A DNA stretch of 64,000 nucleotides. Source: a virus. A program made the translations under genes and the position numbers. Below are positions 1-6,737 of this stretch, in pieces. The first letter of the stretch is position 1, and the number at the start of each line of letters is the position of its first letter. The notes under the pieces were generated by a model. That model was not told the origin of the DNA, searched no databases, and worked only from the letters and a program-made list of their open reading frames with translations. Location of the stretch: positions 56,499-120,498 of the IMG/VR virus record IMGVR_UViG_3300046665_000306; one strand, given 5' to 3'.

Positions 1-246
1 CAACCAAGCCGTCTCTACCGGACCGAATCGTCTGCTATATCTTTTAAAAGTTTCAGCTTCGATAATGCTACCTTTTTCTTGGTTACATGTGACACAACAT
101 GGGACAAGGTTGGCTATACCATCCCCTCCACCTTGCCTCCTAGGCTTCTTGTGATCCGAAGATTCATTAGGACGTGTGTCACAGTAAAAGCAAAGCTTAT
201 ACCGTTTCCTTATAAGGCTTTTATTCCTATCAAATTGTCCGCTCAA
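1..246 (-). CDS. HNH endonuclease (3' end cut by window edge)
   Basis: N-terminal 82 residues of an HNH nuclease; the gene runs off the left edge. Visible zinc/active-site pattern: CFYC near residue 22, an SSDHKKPR segment carrying the catalytic His, a downstream GGGDGIANLVP stretch and a second CxxCNxEKG knuckle. This is the order of CxxC-DH-N-CxxC HNH proteins common as free-standing phage nucleases. I place the start at a TTG preceded by GGTGAG, directly behind the stop of the upstream gene; an in-frame TAA lies just before it. It is one of several HNH genes in the window. Confidence 0.75.
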   Translation of the reverse strand, partial: MSGQFDRNKSLIRKRYKLCFYCDTRPNESSDHKKPRRQGGGDGIANLVPCCVTCNQEKGSIIEAETFKRYSRRFGPVETAWL

Positions 247-254
247 GATTTATC

Positions 255-446
255 TCACCACTCATAGTCAGAAAGGTAGGGTGCGGTACGGCCCGCCACG
301 CCTTGGACCGGCTCATCACCCTCTAGATAAACATCACAGCCCGCCGCTTTCTTCTGATCCATGAAACGTGATGCGAGACTCTTGTAATGAAAATCTGCCG
401 TCCTAACCGGATCGCCCTTGTGTTTGTAATGAACTTTGTACCCCAT
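255..446 (-). CDS. Unknown small protein (63 aa)
   Basis: Basic N-terminal half, acidic end; no domain recognised. Strong ribosome site (AGGAGGGTG) before the ATG. It ends just before the HNH gene, with which it is probably cotranscribed. Confidence 0.7.
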   Translation of the reverse strand: MGYKVHYKHKGDPVRTADFHYKSLASRFMDQKKAAGCDVYLEGDEPVQGVAGRTAPYLSDYEW

Positions 447-457
447 GACACACCCTC

Positions 458-661
458 CTATCTCTTCGCCATCAGACCTTCATCAAGAAAATCGTCATCG
501 ATTTCTGCCCCGATATCGGTTAGCACATCAACCATTTCGAGAATCAGCAAGCGGCGCGCGTTATGCTCCTCAGCGCCGAGACTGTCGTCATGAATTGATT
601 CGCAAGCCTCGCGAAAATCCTTCAACGTGTTACGAAACTTGCAATAAGACATGTTGGACAT
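458..661 (-). CDS. Unknown small acidic protein (67 aa)
   Basis: Predicted mostly helical, ending in an acidic DIGAEIDDDFLDEG tract. AGGAG lies 7 nt before ATG, and a promoter (695-723) sits just upstream, so this is the first gene of its transcript. Function unknown. Confidence 0.75.
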   Translation of the reverse strand: MSNMSYCKFRNTLKDFREACESIHDDSLGAEEHNARRLLILEMVDVLTDIGAEIDDDFLDEGLMAKR

Positions 662-694
662 TCAATTTCTCCTCTTAAAATGTTTGACAACTTT

Positions 695-723
695 TTATTA
701 CATCATCATCGAAGCCATGTCAA
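695..723 (-). promoter_or_regulatory. Sigma70-type promoter
   Basis: On the minus strand TTGACA (718-723), 17 bp spacer, TAATAA (695-700), reading toward the gene ending at 458. Confidence 0.6.
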
Positions 724-743
724 TACGTTCCTCTGAAGTAATT

Positions 744-878
744 TCAGAGACCTAATGTGCGTTGCCCTTTGGCAAGTTTGACATAATAATGATCCATCCA
801 ATATGCTGTGAACATCAAGCCATCATCGCAAATATACATTTGCATGTTACGCCATGTGAATTGATTCAACACGTTCAT
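744..878 (-). CDS. Unknown small protein (44 aa)
   Basis: Begins MNVLNQFTWRNMQ; rich in aromatic residues and Met. Its ATG shares one base with the stop of the upstream gene (TAATG), which indicates translational coupling. No known family. Confidence 0.6.
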   Translation of the reverse strand: MNVLNQFTWRNMQMYICDDGLMFTAYWMDHYYVKLAKGQRTLGL

Positions 879-1051
879 TATTCAGAAATCTCAGCCGTGA
901 CGTTGTAAATACCCGTCAGGTTATCCCTGTAGTCATACATCGGACTAGACTTCAGCGAAACAGTTTTCATCTCAGGATATTTCACCTTCATCGCGGCGAG
1001 CAGTGCTTCCTTGATCTCTGTTTCGTTCAATTCAATTTTTAGTTTAGCCAT
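878..1051 (-). CDS. Unknown small protein (57 aa)
   Basis: Begins MAKLKIELNETEIKEAL and ends in TAATG overlap with the following gene. Alternating charged and aliphatic residues suggest a small alpha/beta fold. Unknown function. Confidence 0.65.
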   Translation of the reverse strand: MAKLKIELNETEIKEALLAAMKVKYPEMKTVSLKSSPMYDYRDNLTGIYNVTAEISE

Positions 1052-1052
1052 T

Positions 1053-1244
1053 TTATTCCTTCACCTTATTCATCTCATCCATCACATCAGCGAGACGATA
1101 CAACTCCTCCCTCGCCATGGCTTTACCTTCATTCGTACCGTTTTCCAATGCGGCGATGATGTAGTACATAGATTTGCGCCACGAAGGAGTGAAATCGATA
1201 GTACCTACCTGAACCACCTTTTTATTTTCCACTTCTTTTTTCAT
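1053..1244 (-). CDS. Unknown small protein (63 aa)
   Basis: Lys/Glu-rich N-terminus, then a helix-rich C-terminal half. Preceded by AAGGAGGGTGTG, the same strong site seen at 446. Function unknown. Confidence 0.7.
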   Translation of the reverse strand: MKKEVENKKVVQVGTIDFTPSWRKSMYYIIAALENGTNEGKAMAREELYRLADVMDEMNKVKE

Positions 1245-1260
1245 AACTCACACCCTCCTT

Positions 1261-1458
1261 TTAATAATCTGTCTTCATTTTCTTAAATGTATCACATAAG
1301 ACTTCAGCGATCAAGACAAAACAATGGTCATGAAGACCATCTTCCTTATCATCACCCTCGATGATTTCCTGCCTCACCCGTTCCGCTTCTTCCAGCGTGT
1401 CGCAGAGATGGATCGAAGGATAATAAGGGCGCTGGAACGCTACGACAAATTTCTTCAT
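1261..1458 (-). CDS. Unknown small protein (65 aa)
   Basis: Starts MKKFVVAFQRPYYP. The reading frame stays open much further upstream, but that part overlaps the preceding gene; the internal ATG just after that gene's stop is the sensible start. Unknown function. Confidence 0.65.
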   Translation of the reverse strand: MKKFVVAFQRPYYPSIHLCDTLEEAERVRQEIIEGDDKEDGLHDHCFVLIAEVLCDTFKKMKTDY

Positions 1459-1462
1459 TATC

Positions 1463-1696
1463 TTACTTCCCCGCCGAGGCCAAACGTTCGTCCCACGACT
1501 CGAACTTAGCCTGAACAAAATCTTGGGACACGTTGTGGCCATTCTCTTCGAAAACGAAATCGCCGGTATCGAAATCAACGGTGCAGGAAATGACATTCTT
1601 CTTGTCAAACGGAGAATGAACTTCCGAATAACCATCTTCTTCAGCATTTGCGCTGCAAATCAGATCGACGGCTTTAAAGCTTTTGACGTACCGCAT
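1463..1696 (-). CDS. Unknown protein (77 aa)
   Basis: Acidic, beta-rich protein (CTVDFDTGDFVFEENG). Overlaps the end of the upstream gene by 23 nt. No recognised family. Confidence 0.65.
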   Translation of the reverse strand: MRYVKSFKAVDLICSANAEEDGYSEVHSPFDKKNVISCTVDFDTGDFVFEENGHNVSQDFVQAKFESWDERLASAGK

Positions 1697-1952
1697 CTTC
1701 GATTCTCCTCTTCATACTCGGATGAGCATATATTGCACCGCCAGCTTGTAAAATGCAAGCCTCCATAACGAATTCAGAGCCATATCTCTTTATTAATTTT
1801 TTAAAAATCCGTTTACTGCGATGTTTCGAATATGGAAAATTCCTTGCCTCAGTCGGCTGCACCGCTGCTGCGGTATAATAAATTTTTAAACCGTTAAATT
1901 TGTCCGCCACGCTACCGGGATAATAGCCATAATCGTTATAAGGTAGATACAC
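1674..1952 (-). CDS. Unknown protein (92 aa)
   Basis: GTG start with GGAAG upstream. Tyr-rich N-terminus (YLPYNDYGYYPGS), basic middle (SKHRSKRIFKKLIKR), helical end. It could bind nucleic acid, but that is a guess from charge alone. Confidence 0.6.
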   Translation of the reverse strand: MYLPYNDYGYYPGSVADKFNGLKIYYTAAAVQPTEARNFPYSKHRSKRIFKKLIKRYGSEFVMEACILQAGGAIYAHPSMKRRIEDAVRQKL

Positions 1953-2118
1953 GACGTGCTTCCTTTATCAACCAGACCAGATAAGCCATGGCGGGCCAGT
2001 TGCAACTAAGGAATACTAAGACCCACTCCTTGTTAACCGAGAACACCAATAAAGGCATAAAGATGGTGAAATAAAACAACAGAAGAGTAATTAGAATTCC
2101 CAATACTATCTTATTCAT
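1936..2118 (-). CDS. Small membrane protein (60 aa)
   Basis: Two hydrophobic segments: residues about 4-27 (IVLGILITLLLFYFTIF) and about 30-52, with a basic tail. The start MNKIVLG overlaps the upstream stop by 8 nt; an upstream in-frame ATG lies inside that gene and is less likely. Confidence 0.6.
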   Translation of the reverse strand: MNKIVLGILITLLLFYFTIFMPLLVFSVNKEWVLVFLSCNWPAMAYLVWLIKEARRVSTL

Positions 2119-2404
2119 TCGCGGCGCACTCCGCAACAACTTCATCAAACAGTGGCCCGCCGATGAGATGGACTATATCACCACCATGAGCGAAACTAGG
2201 GCTCGTGGCTTCTGATTCGACATAGGAATAGCCTATACCGGGAACAACGTCGAAAGTTTCTGCTTCTTTTTTAACTTTCAGAGCGATTTCGAGTTGGAGA
2301 CAGTAGCTCCATGTCGCGCTGCGTCCATCTATGTCAGAGGTATAAAGTCCCGGAAAGATAAAACGATTACCCTTCTGATCCACGAATACTGGAAATTTAT
2401 ACAC
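2111..2404 (-). CDS. Unknown protein (97 aa)
   Basis: Mixed alpha/beta composition, no membrane segment. Overlaps the upstream gene by 8 nt, so likely coupled. Unknown function. Confidence 0.65.
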   Translation of the reverse strand: MYKFPVFVDQKGNRFIFPGLYTSDIDGRSATWSYCLQLEIALKVKKEAETFDVVPGIGYSYVESEATSPSFAHGGDIVHLIGGPLFDEVVAECAANE

Positions 2405-2816
2405 CGCGATCCTCCAATTCTTTATAATCTACCATAGCTCTGTAGGCATAGCCCCACGATCCACCGCCTGCTTCATATTCTTCTGTAGGCGAGACAGACA
2501 TTATATCGCTTTGCTTCTGCCAATACGCAAGACTCATAGCGTTAAGCATTCTCTGAGAAGGTTCGAGCGGAACAATGGCATAGCCCATCTCGTTAAGAAT
2601 ATGGCGCAAATTATTAATATCTTTGATTTGATTCTCGTCAAACAGCCTGATGGGTTTGCGATGTTCCGGCAATGTGCTCCAATGTGTGGCAAAACTATCA
2701 GCCGTGATATCTCCGACTATATATTCGGCGTAATAAGCTTTGACCACCATCCCCATGTAACGCTCCCCGTTCATGGCGCGACCGTCTTCTGTTAAGTTTG
2801 TGGCAAACATTTCCAT
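2397..2816 (-). CDS. Unknown protein (139 aa)
   Basis: A larger member of this region of small genes. It has an N-terminal NGERYMGMVVKAYYAEYI segment and an aromatic/Gly-rich C-terminus (GGGSWGYAYRAMVDY). No catalytic motif seen. Overlaps the next gene by 8 nt. Confidence 0.65.
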   Translation of the reverse strand: MEMFATNLTEDGRAMNGERYMGMVVKAYYAEYIVGDITADSFATHWSTLPEHRKPIRLFDENQIKDINNLRHILNEMGYAIVPLEPSQRMLNAMSLAYWQKQSDIMSVSPTEEYEAGGGSWGYAYRAMVDYKELEDRGV

Positions 2817-2818
2817 AG

Positions 2819-3136
2819 TTACGGATACTCCCTAGGCACAGCGTTGATGCGAATCTGCTCCTTAAGCCACCACTGATATGACCTAACCAAATTATAACGA
2901 ATATATTCTTCACACACTTCTTCTGTCATATCCGCTTCAAGTCTGCTATAGCAGATGGAATAATCATCGGGCCTGTCCCACGCCCTGCACCAAACCCTGA
3001 AGCCACCGGGACGCCCTGTAACTCTGATTTGATACCTGTCGCGAACCTGTTCAAATTCTACTGGAAATTCAGGTAGAACGGTGAGCATAGGCTCAGTCTG
3101 TTGTTGAACTATTTTCTTTTTAAAAGGCCAAAACAT
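2819..3136 (-). CDS. Unknown protein (105 aa)
   Basis: Begins MFWPFKKKIVQQQ. The start is the ATG that shares a base with the upstream stop (TAATG). Trp/Arg-rich middle; no known domain. Confidence 0.65.
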   Translation of the reverse strand: MFWPFKKKIVQQQTEPMLTVLPEFPVEFEQVRDRYQIRVTGRPGGFRVWCRAWDRPDDYSICYSRLEADMTEEVCEEYIRYNLVRSYQWWLKEQIRINAVPREYP

Positions 3137-3345
3137 TACGCCGCAATCCCCGTCATGAAAAGCATAGCACTGATCCACGTAGCGGTAAGACCGAGAAAAA
3201 TAGCAATGAAGACAAACTTAGCTCCGAGGGTCATATCGGTGCCGCGAGCTAATAGATCATCGCGGAGCACCGTGACGCGATGAAACATGTAGAACTTAGT
3301 TATGACACAGGTTAGGCCGATGAGTTGGAGAAATAAAATCTTCAT
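3136..3345 (-). CDS. Small membrane protein (69 aa)
   Basis: Hydrophobic stretches at about 2-20 and 44-66 flank a charged loop (RDDLLARGTD). ATGA overlap with the upstream gene. Probably an inner-membrane protein; function unknown. Confidence 0.6.
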   Translation of the reverse strand: MKILFLQLIGLTCVITKFYMFHRVTVLRDDLLARGTDMTLGAKFVFIAIFLGLTATWISAMLFMTGIAA

Positions 3346-3560
3346 GCATTTTCCTCCACATATGATTCAAGCTCTGCCTCGGCCCAAAGACATGCCGCGC
3401 CATCGTCACAGGAGAATGTCTTATATGGAAATAGATATTGATCCGCCACATATTCTTCGACCGTCATCACGCCATAACCCTTTAGGTCTGGATCATAGCT
3501 GTGTGTATCGATGTAGCGTTGACTGACAATGACCTTGTCGCCTGTTTTGAACTTGCTCAT
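3342..3560 (-). CDS. Unknown small protein (72 aa)
   Basis: Begins MSKFKTGDKVIVSQRY, a pattern of small beta-barrel proteins with a GDKV turn; C-terminal half acidic. The GAAAGG ribosome site supports this ATG over one 18 nt upstream. Confidence 0.65.
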   Translation of the reverse strand: MSKFKTGDKVIVSQRYIDTHSYDPDLKGYGVMTVEEYVADQYLFPYKTFSCDDGAACLWAEAELESYVEENA

Positions 3561-3564
3561 TTTA

Positions 3565-3729
3565 TTAAAACCTTTCAAACGAATTTCTGATACTGAAAAT
3601 TAGAGCAGTCACTGCCACAAAATCAAACACGTCCCGGCTTGGATTTATCTCATTGATAAAGCTGAACCATACCATAAGAACAACAGTGGCGATGACAGCT
3701 ATAACAGACAGCCCAATTTCCTTAAGCAT
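3565..3729 (-). CDS. Small membrane protein (54 aa)
   Basis: One long hydrophobic segment (IGLSVIAVIATVVLMVWF), then a polar linker and a second apolar stretch. AGAGGGG precedes the ATG. The ribosome site of the next gene lies at its 3' end. Confidence 0.6.
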   Translation of the reverse strand: MLKEIGLSVIAVIATVVLMVWFSFINEINPSRDVFDFVAVTALIFSIRNSFERF

Positions 3730-3757
3730 TTATTAAAACCCCTCTAAAACTAAATGA

Positions 3758-3787
3758 ACTCTAAATCACCTTATTATGATTTAGAGT
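3758..3787 (-). promoter_or_regulatory. Perfect 11-bp inverted repeat
   Basis: ACTCTAAATCA and its exact complement are separated by 8 nt (CCTTATTA), between the genes starting at 4055 and 3729. A TTGACT (minus strand, 3791-3796) abuts it but no good -10 follows. No T tract, so operator or mRNA processing hairpin is as likely as terminator. Confidence 0.5.
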
Positions 3788-3806
3788 CCAAGTCAATCAC
3801 TTTCTG

Positions 3807-4055
3807 TTATGATTTGCTGATCGCGTCTCGCACAGCTTCGACCAATGTGTCACCTATGCCAAGCGTGTTCAAGTGCTTCGCCGTAACAACGTATTGATCC
3901 ATTTCTTCCCATATCACGAATGAACCGTGATCCTCGGCCAACTCAATGATGCAACCATTGACTACATCTATCTTGACATAAGAGCCGAATTCTGTATCCC
4001 GGCCCTCTTCGTAGACCGATTCGACCATCTCTGGTACGGTAACATATTCATCCAT
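3807..4055 (-). CDS. Unknown acidic protein (82 aa)
   Basis: Acidic alpha/beta protein (MDEYVTVPEMVESVYEEG) with AAGGAG before its start. No family recognised. It is the last gene before the 3758-3787 hairpin. Confidence 0.65.
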   Translation of the reverse strand: MDEYVTVPEMVESVYEEGRDTEFGSYVKIDVVNGCIIELAEDHGSFVIWEEMDQYVVTAKHLNTLGIGDTLVEAVRDAISKS

Positions 4056-4071
4056 GGCATGACTCCTTCTG

Positions 4072-4284
4072 CTACTCCAAGCTCATGTGACCGTTACACC
4101 CAACCAACGTTCCTATCCGACCAAGGTTCCATTCATAGTTGCCTATCCCTGTCACGACTGGTTTGCCTAGGTCGGCCATCTCTAGCCCTGCCGCTCTCAG
4201 ATCAATGCTGAATTGGAGATTTGAATGTAGCCTCGCCTTGTTGCGAATCGCGATGAATTTCCTGATATTCTTGGTGTTAAGCAT
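4072..4284 (-). CDS. Unknown small protein (70 aa)
   Basis: Begins MLNTKNIRKFIAIRNKARLH, a basic helical start. AAGGA six bases before this ATG favours it over an in-frame ATG 18 nt upstream. Overlaps the upstream stop by 8 nt. Confidence 0.55.
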   Translation of the reverse strand: MLNTKNIRKFIAIRNKARLHSNLQFSIDLRAAGLEMADLGKPVVTGIGNYEWNLGRIGTLVGCNGHMSLE

Positions 4285-4750
4285 CACTAATCCTTGTCCC
4301 ATCCGGCTTCAGCCTAACACCCTCGCCCGTTCCATCGCATGGATGATGACCGTGCACCGCGAAATATTTATCTCGCTTAATGATTTTCCCCTTGACAAGG
4401 AATCCCCAACGAAACATTGGTGCGCCAGTGATGAGAAAGGTCCACGTATTACGTTTGACGTTTTGAACTGAATGCATATGATCCGCAGCACGATAGCGAA
4501 TCATTCCGGCCCTCATCCGCTCCACGTCTTTGACGAGAACTGCGCCCTCAATGGTTTCATAGGTCACATCGTCATAGCCGCCACGCAGCACGACAGTAAC
4601 GAACCAATAAGGATGATTGTGAGGGTGACGGTGATCGTCATCCCCGAGCCATTGGTGAAGCCTCACGCTCCACTTCTTGAACAGAACAGCCCATAGCCGG
4701 AAATATGGACATTCGGGAAGACCACCGGCACGGTTCCAGATGATTTTCAT
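4277..4750 (-). CDS. Cupin-like protein
   Basis: 157 residues. A His cluster (DDDHRHPHNHPYW, near 38-50), a following beta-rich core with RGGYDDVTYE and a later His (ADHMHS) match the metal-binding pattern of small cupin-fold proteins. Substrate cannot be read. The start MKIIWNRAGG lies two bases after the stop of the small upstream gene (TGAGATG), which argues against a longer N-terminus. Confidence 0.6.
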   Translation of the reverse strand: MKIIWNRAGGLPECPYFRLWAVLFKKWSVRLHQWLGDDDHRHPHNHPYWFVTVVLRGGYDDVTYETIEGAVLVKDVERMRAGMIRYRAADHMHSVQNVKRNTWTFLITGAPMFRWGFLVKGKIIKRDKYFAVHGHHPCDGTGEGVRLKPDGTRISDA

Positions 4751-4751
4751 C

Positions 4752-4877
4752 TCAGCGTTCCAGATAGTCGCGAGCCTCGCCAAAGCTCATCTCGAAATCG
4801 AAGACAAGGGCTTGCATCGCCTCTGTCATGAAAATATCGCCATTCTTGTAGCTGGCTTTGACTTGACGCTTTGTCAC
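4752..4877 (-). CDS. Unknown small protein (41 aa)
   Basis: GTG start, AAAGGAG upstream, basic N-terminus (MTKRQVKASYKNGD) then acidic helix. Directly coupled to the cupin-like gene. Confidence 0.5.
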   Translation of the reverse strand: MTKRQVKASYKNGDIFMTEAMQALVFDFEMSFGEARDYLER

Positions 4878-4888
4878 ATTGATCTCCT

Positions 4889-5353
4889 TTAAATTTTGTC
4901 CCAAACAGCGATAACCGCTTCGATGTAGCTATTATCTATCACAAACGTTTCACGAGGTAAATGATAAAACCTTACATCATGGAGAATCTTACAAATTTCG
5001 TCACGGTATGCGGCATGGAGCAGAGCGACAAGTCTTCCACCCTCTGCAAGCTGAGACGCGGCATGACTGACATGCGTGACGCAATTACGATGGGGTGGAT
5101 TCATAACGACTCGGTCGAACAGATTGTCAAACTTTTGACATAGGAAATTGGTGTTCAAACATTCCACCGATGGATGTGAATCTATCAAATCAGCAAACAT
5201 CTTCTTATTAAGTTCTATCGCCGTGATGTAGCGAGCGTGAACCTCAAGAGCTTCCACGATAGCACCAATTCCGGCACTAGGTTCAAGCACTCTGTCATGA
5301 ATTGTGATATCCGCAAGCGCGGCCATATCGGCGGCGAGCCACGACGGCGTCAT
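4889..5353 (-). CDS. SAM-dependent methyltransferase (adenine-methylase fold)
   Basis: 154 residues from the chosen start MTPSWLAADMAALADI. Motif I is LEPSAGIGAIVEAL, the SAM-binding loop. The catalytic motif reads VMNPPH: NPP[FYW] is usual in amino-methyltransferases, so His at the fourth place is odd. A C-terminal EGGRLVALLH strand follows, as in this family. The frame stays open upstream to an ATG at 5476 that has AAAGGA before it, but this extension would translate the 3' half of the tRNA-like gene, so I prefer 5353. No good ribosome site is seen there. Substrate (DNA or RNA) unknown. Confidence 0.6.
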   Translation of the reverse strand: MTPSWLAADMAALADITIHDRVLEPSAGIGAIVEALEVHARYITAIELNKKMFADLIDSHPSVECLNTNFLCQKFDNLFDRVVMNPPHRNCVTHVSHAASQLAEGGRLVALLHAAYRDEICKILHDVRFYHLPRETFVIDNSYIEAVIAVWDKI

Positions 5354-5367
5354 GGTCGCAAGCAATT

Positions 5368-5591
5368 TGGTCCGGGGTGATGGGCTCGAACCACCGACAC
5401 CTGTAGTTTCGTCCCTTATCCCCTTCAAATCATCTCCAACACTACTAGGGCCGGTTCTTGAGTTAATTACGCTCATTACTACATTCCTTTCATATCATTG
5501 ATTCATTTAAGGTTCAATTCATTCCTGTCGGTGATCAAGCCGGTCGAAATGAATCAGGCTAACAGTGCTCTACCAACTGAGCTAACCCCAG
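5368..5591 (-). tRNA. Interrupted tRNA-like gene A
   Basis: On the minus strand the 5' half has acceptor CTGGGGT, TA, and a textbook D arm (GCTC-AGTTGGTA-GAGC). The 3' half has variable GTGTC, T arm GGTGG-TTCGAGC-CCATC, acceptor ACCCCGG, A and encoded CCA. The acceptor strands pair over 7 bp (one T-G). The anticodon stem would be CTGTT with TACAG (one mismatch), but about 145 nt sit between the two halves. The insert contains a perfect 10-bp inverted repeat (5499-5508 with 5547-5556) and resembles the insert of gene B. Anticodon not assignable. A mature tRNA would need splicing; it could also be a non-tRNA structured RNA or a decayed gene. Confidence 0.55.
5455..5492 (-). repeat. Conserved insert segment, copy A
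   Basis: 38 nt inside the insert of tRNA-like gene A; 27 of 38 positions match 5716-5753 in gene B. Each copy has GAG...CTC able to form a small hairpin and a GAAAGG/AAAAGG stretch like a ribosome site. Confidence 0.6.
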
Positions 5592-5597
5592 AAATCT

Positions 5598-5620
5598 TCT
5601 TCAACCGTGGTTGAGGAAGC
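5598..5620 (-). other. Hairpin between the two tRNA-like genes
   Basis: TCAACC-AC-GGTTGA extended outward by CTTC/GAAG with one mismatch. No T tract. It may be a processing signal for a joint precursor. Confidence 0.4.
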
Positions 5621-5631
5621 TTTATGTAATT

Positions 5632-5879
5632 TGGTCCAAGAGAATGGATTCGAACCACCAACCCCACGTTTTCTACCAATCCTTTTCAATTCCATTGTCG
5701 CGGTACTAAGTCTCTTTCATGAGTTGATCTGACTCACTACTTAATCCTTTTCAACGGCAATGTCCTATCCAATTCCATCTAATGCTGTAACACGATTTGT
5801 CACATCGTTGCACTAAATAAGGCCGTGGTGCTCTACCTGCTACCTTTTGACACAAGGCATACTTTGGAGCTACCCTTGG
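5632..5879 (-). tRNA. Interrupted tRNA-like gene B
   Basis: On the minus strand: acceptor CCAAGGG, TA, D stem GCTC/GAGC with an unusually long loop (about 33 nt), anticodon stem CCACG with CGTGG (perfect), variable GGTT, T arm GGTGG-TTCGAAT-CCATT, acceptor CTCTTGG, A, encoded CCA. Acceptor pairing is 7 bp with one G-T. About 150 nt interrupt the anticodon loop. A promoter lies 36 bp upstream and gene A follows 40 nt downstream, so both should be on one transcript. Both genes have C1-G72 and A73. Anticodon identity cannot be read. Confidence 0.55.
5716..5753 (-). repeat. Conserved insert segment, copy B
   Basis: Partner of 5455-5492, same length without gaps. The flanking sequence (a hairpin upstream, TGAANNGGAT repeated downstream) is also similar, so the two inserts look homologous. 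Confidence 0.6.
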
Positions 5880-5914
5880 TTGAAACAAAAAGACTTTCGT
5901 CCTCTTGTTATTCC

Positions 5915-5943
5915 TATGTAAGACATTCGTTTCGTTTTGTCAA
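5915..5943 (-). promoter_or_regulatory. Promoter of the tRNA-like genes
   Basis: Minus strand TTGACA (5938-5943), exact 17 bp spacer, TACATA (5915-5920). Predicted start about 5908, some 30 nt before tRNA-like gene B. Confidence 0.65.
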
Positions 5944-5974
5944 ACAGTTTTTTCAGTCTCTTCGAAATTAATTT

Positions 5975-6028
5975 TTATAACTTCTTCAAACCTGTGAAGA
6001 CTTGGTCAAAAATTTCTTGTTCGGTCAT
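5975..6028 (-). pseudogene. Remnant of a third copy of the 6028/6395 gene family
   Basis: A 17-residue frame, MTEQEIFDQVFTGLKKL, starting with TAATG overlap to the upstream stop. It aligns with the first residues of the gene starting at 6736 (MTRQEIFDKIYLGMKS) and then stops at TAA. Most simply a truncated third paralogue; a functional micro-peptide is possible. Confidence 0.5.
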
Positions 6029-6414
6029 TAGATATATTTCTCCACCTTAACGTAGTGTTCTTTCGCCGTCTCAATGAGACGTTGCTTCATATCTGCTGGA
6101 CTTTTGGCAAAATCGTGAGCCCGCTGTAACTCGCGTAGGAACCAAATCAGGTTCTCAGAAAAATTATCCATAAAGTATCTCACGCCAGTAACAGCCATAC
6201 TTTCAAATTCTTCCTTGTAATCCGCATCTGGCAAGATATGCCCTGCGGCGCAGCGGCAATCATTAGCACCGCGATACTTGCACTGAATATAACTTGGATC
6301 AATATCCCACATCACACCTACCTGCTCAGGCACGACAGACTTGATAAAACCCTGCTTTTCAAGGGCGCTAAACACGACGTGAAAAAGTTCTTGCTCATTC
6401 GAAAATTGTGTCAT
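6028..6414 (-). CDS. Cys-motif protein, paralogue 1 (128 aa)
   Basis: Contains CKYRGANDCRCAAGHILPDADY, shared with the next upstream gene (C-x-Y-R, then RCxAGxxIPDxDY). The helical N-terminus and the motif are common to both; the two Cys could bind metal but are too few for a full zinc site. Function unknown. Overlaps its paralogue by 20 nt. Confidence 0.65.
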   Translation of the reverse strand: MTQFSNEQELFHVVFSALEKQGFIKSVVPEQVGVMWDIDPSYIQCKYRGANDCRCAAGHILPDADYKEEFESMAVTGVRYFMDNFSENLIWFLRELQRAHDFAKSPADMKQRLIETAKEHYVKVEKYI

Positions 6415-6736
6415 CTGGTATCTCCAATTCGTGGCGCAGTCCTAGCTGTTGAAGCCTGTACCGCATCTCTTCAATCATCATTGATTCATCGTGAATTTCT
6501 TGAATTTCCTCGATAAAGTCAATATGTTCCATGTCTTTAAAGAAGTCAAGCTCTTTAATGAGGAAGCCTTCCATTTTACGAGCATTATAATCACTATCAG
6601 GAATGAGCCAGCCAGCGGTACATCGGAGCTTTTTCCGTTTATTTCTATACCTGCACTCATATCCATCGGTGCATTGGCGGAAACCTTGAGACTTCATCCC
6701 GAGATAAATTTTATCGAAGATTTCTTGACGTGTCAT
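6395..6736 (-). CDS. Cys-motif protein, paralogue 2 (113 aa)
   Basis: Same layout as the gene ending at 6028: MTRQEIFDKIYLGMKSQGF, then CRYRNKRKKLRCTAGWLIPD. A tandem duplication with the remnant at 5975-6028 as third copy. The C-terminal part is divergent and acidic. Confidence 0.65.
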   Translation of the reverse strand: MTRQEIFDKIYLGMKSQGFRQCTDGYECRYRNKRKKLRCTAGWLIPDSDYNARKMEGFLIKELDFFKDMEHIDFIEEIQEIHDESMMIEEMRYRLQQLGLRHELEIPDDTIFE

Positions 6737-6737
6737 T

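Noticed and set aside
1459-1647. Long version of the gene ending at 1261
   Set aside because: The extra residues overlap the better-supported gene 1463-1696 and look like a frame shadow.
5368-5879. Group I intron in the tRNA-like genes
   Set aside because: Inserts of about 150 nt are shorter than known group I cores, and I could not find the paired P/Q/R/S core sequences. Kept as an open new-type insert.
5368-5879. tmRNA (ssrA)
   Set aside because: Both genes have a complete D arm and an anticodon stem, and there is no tag frame ending in ALAA-stop.
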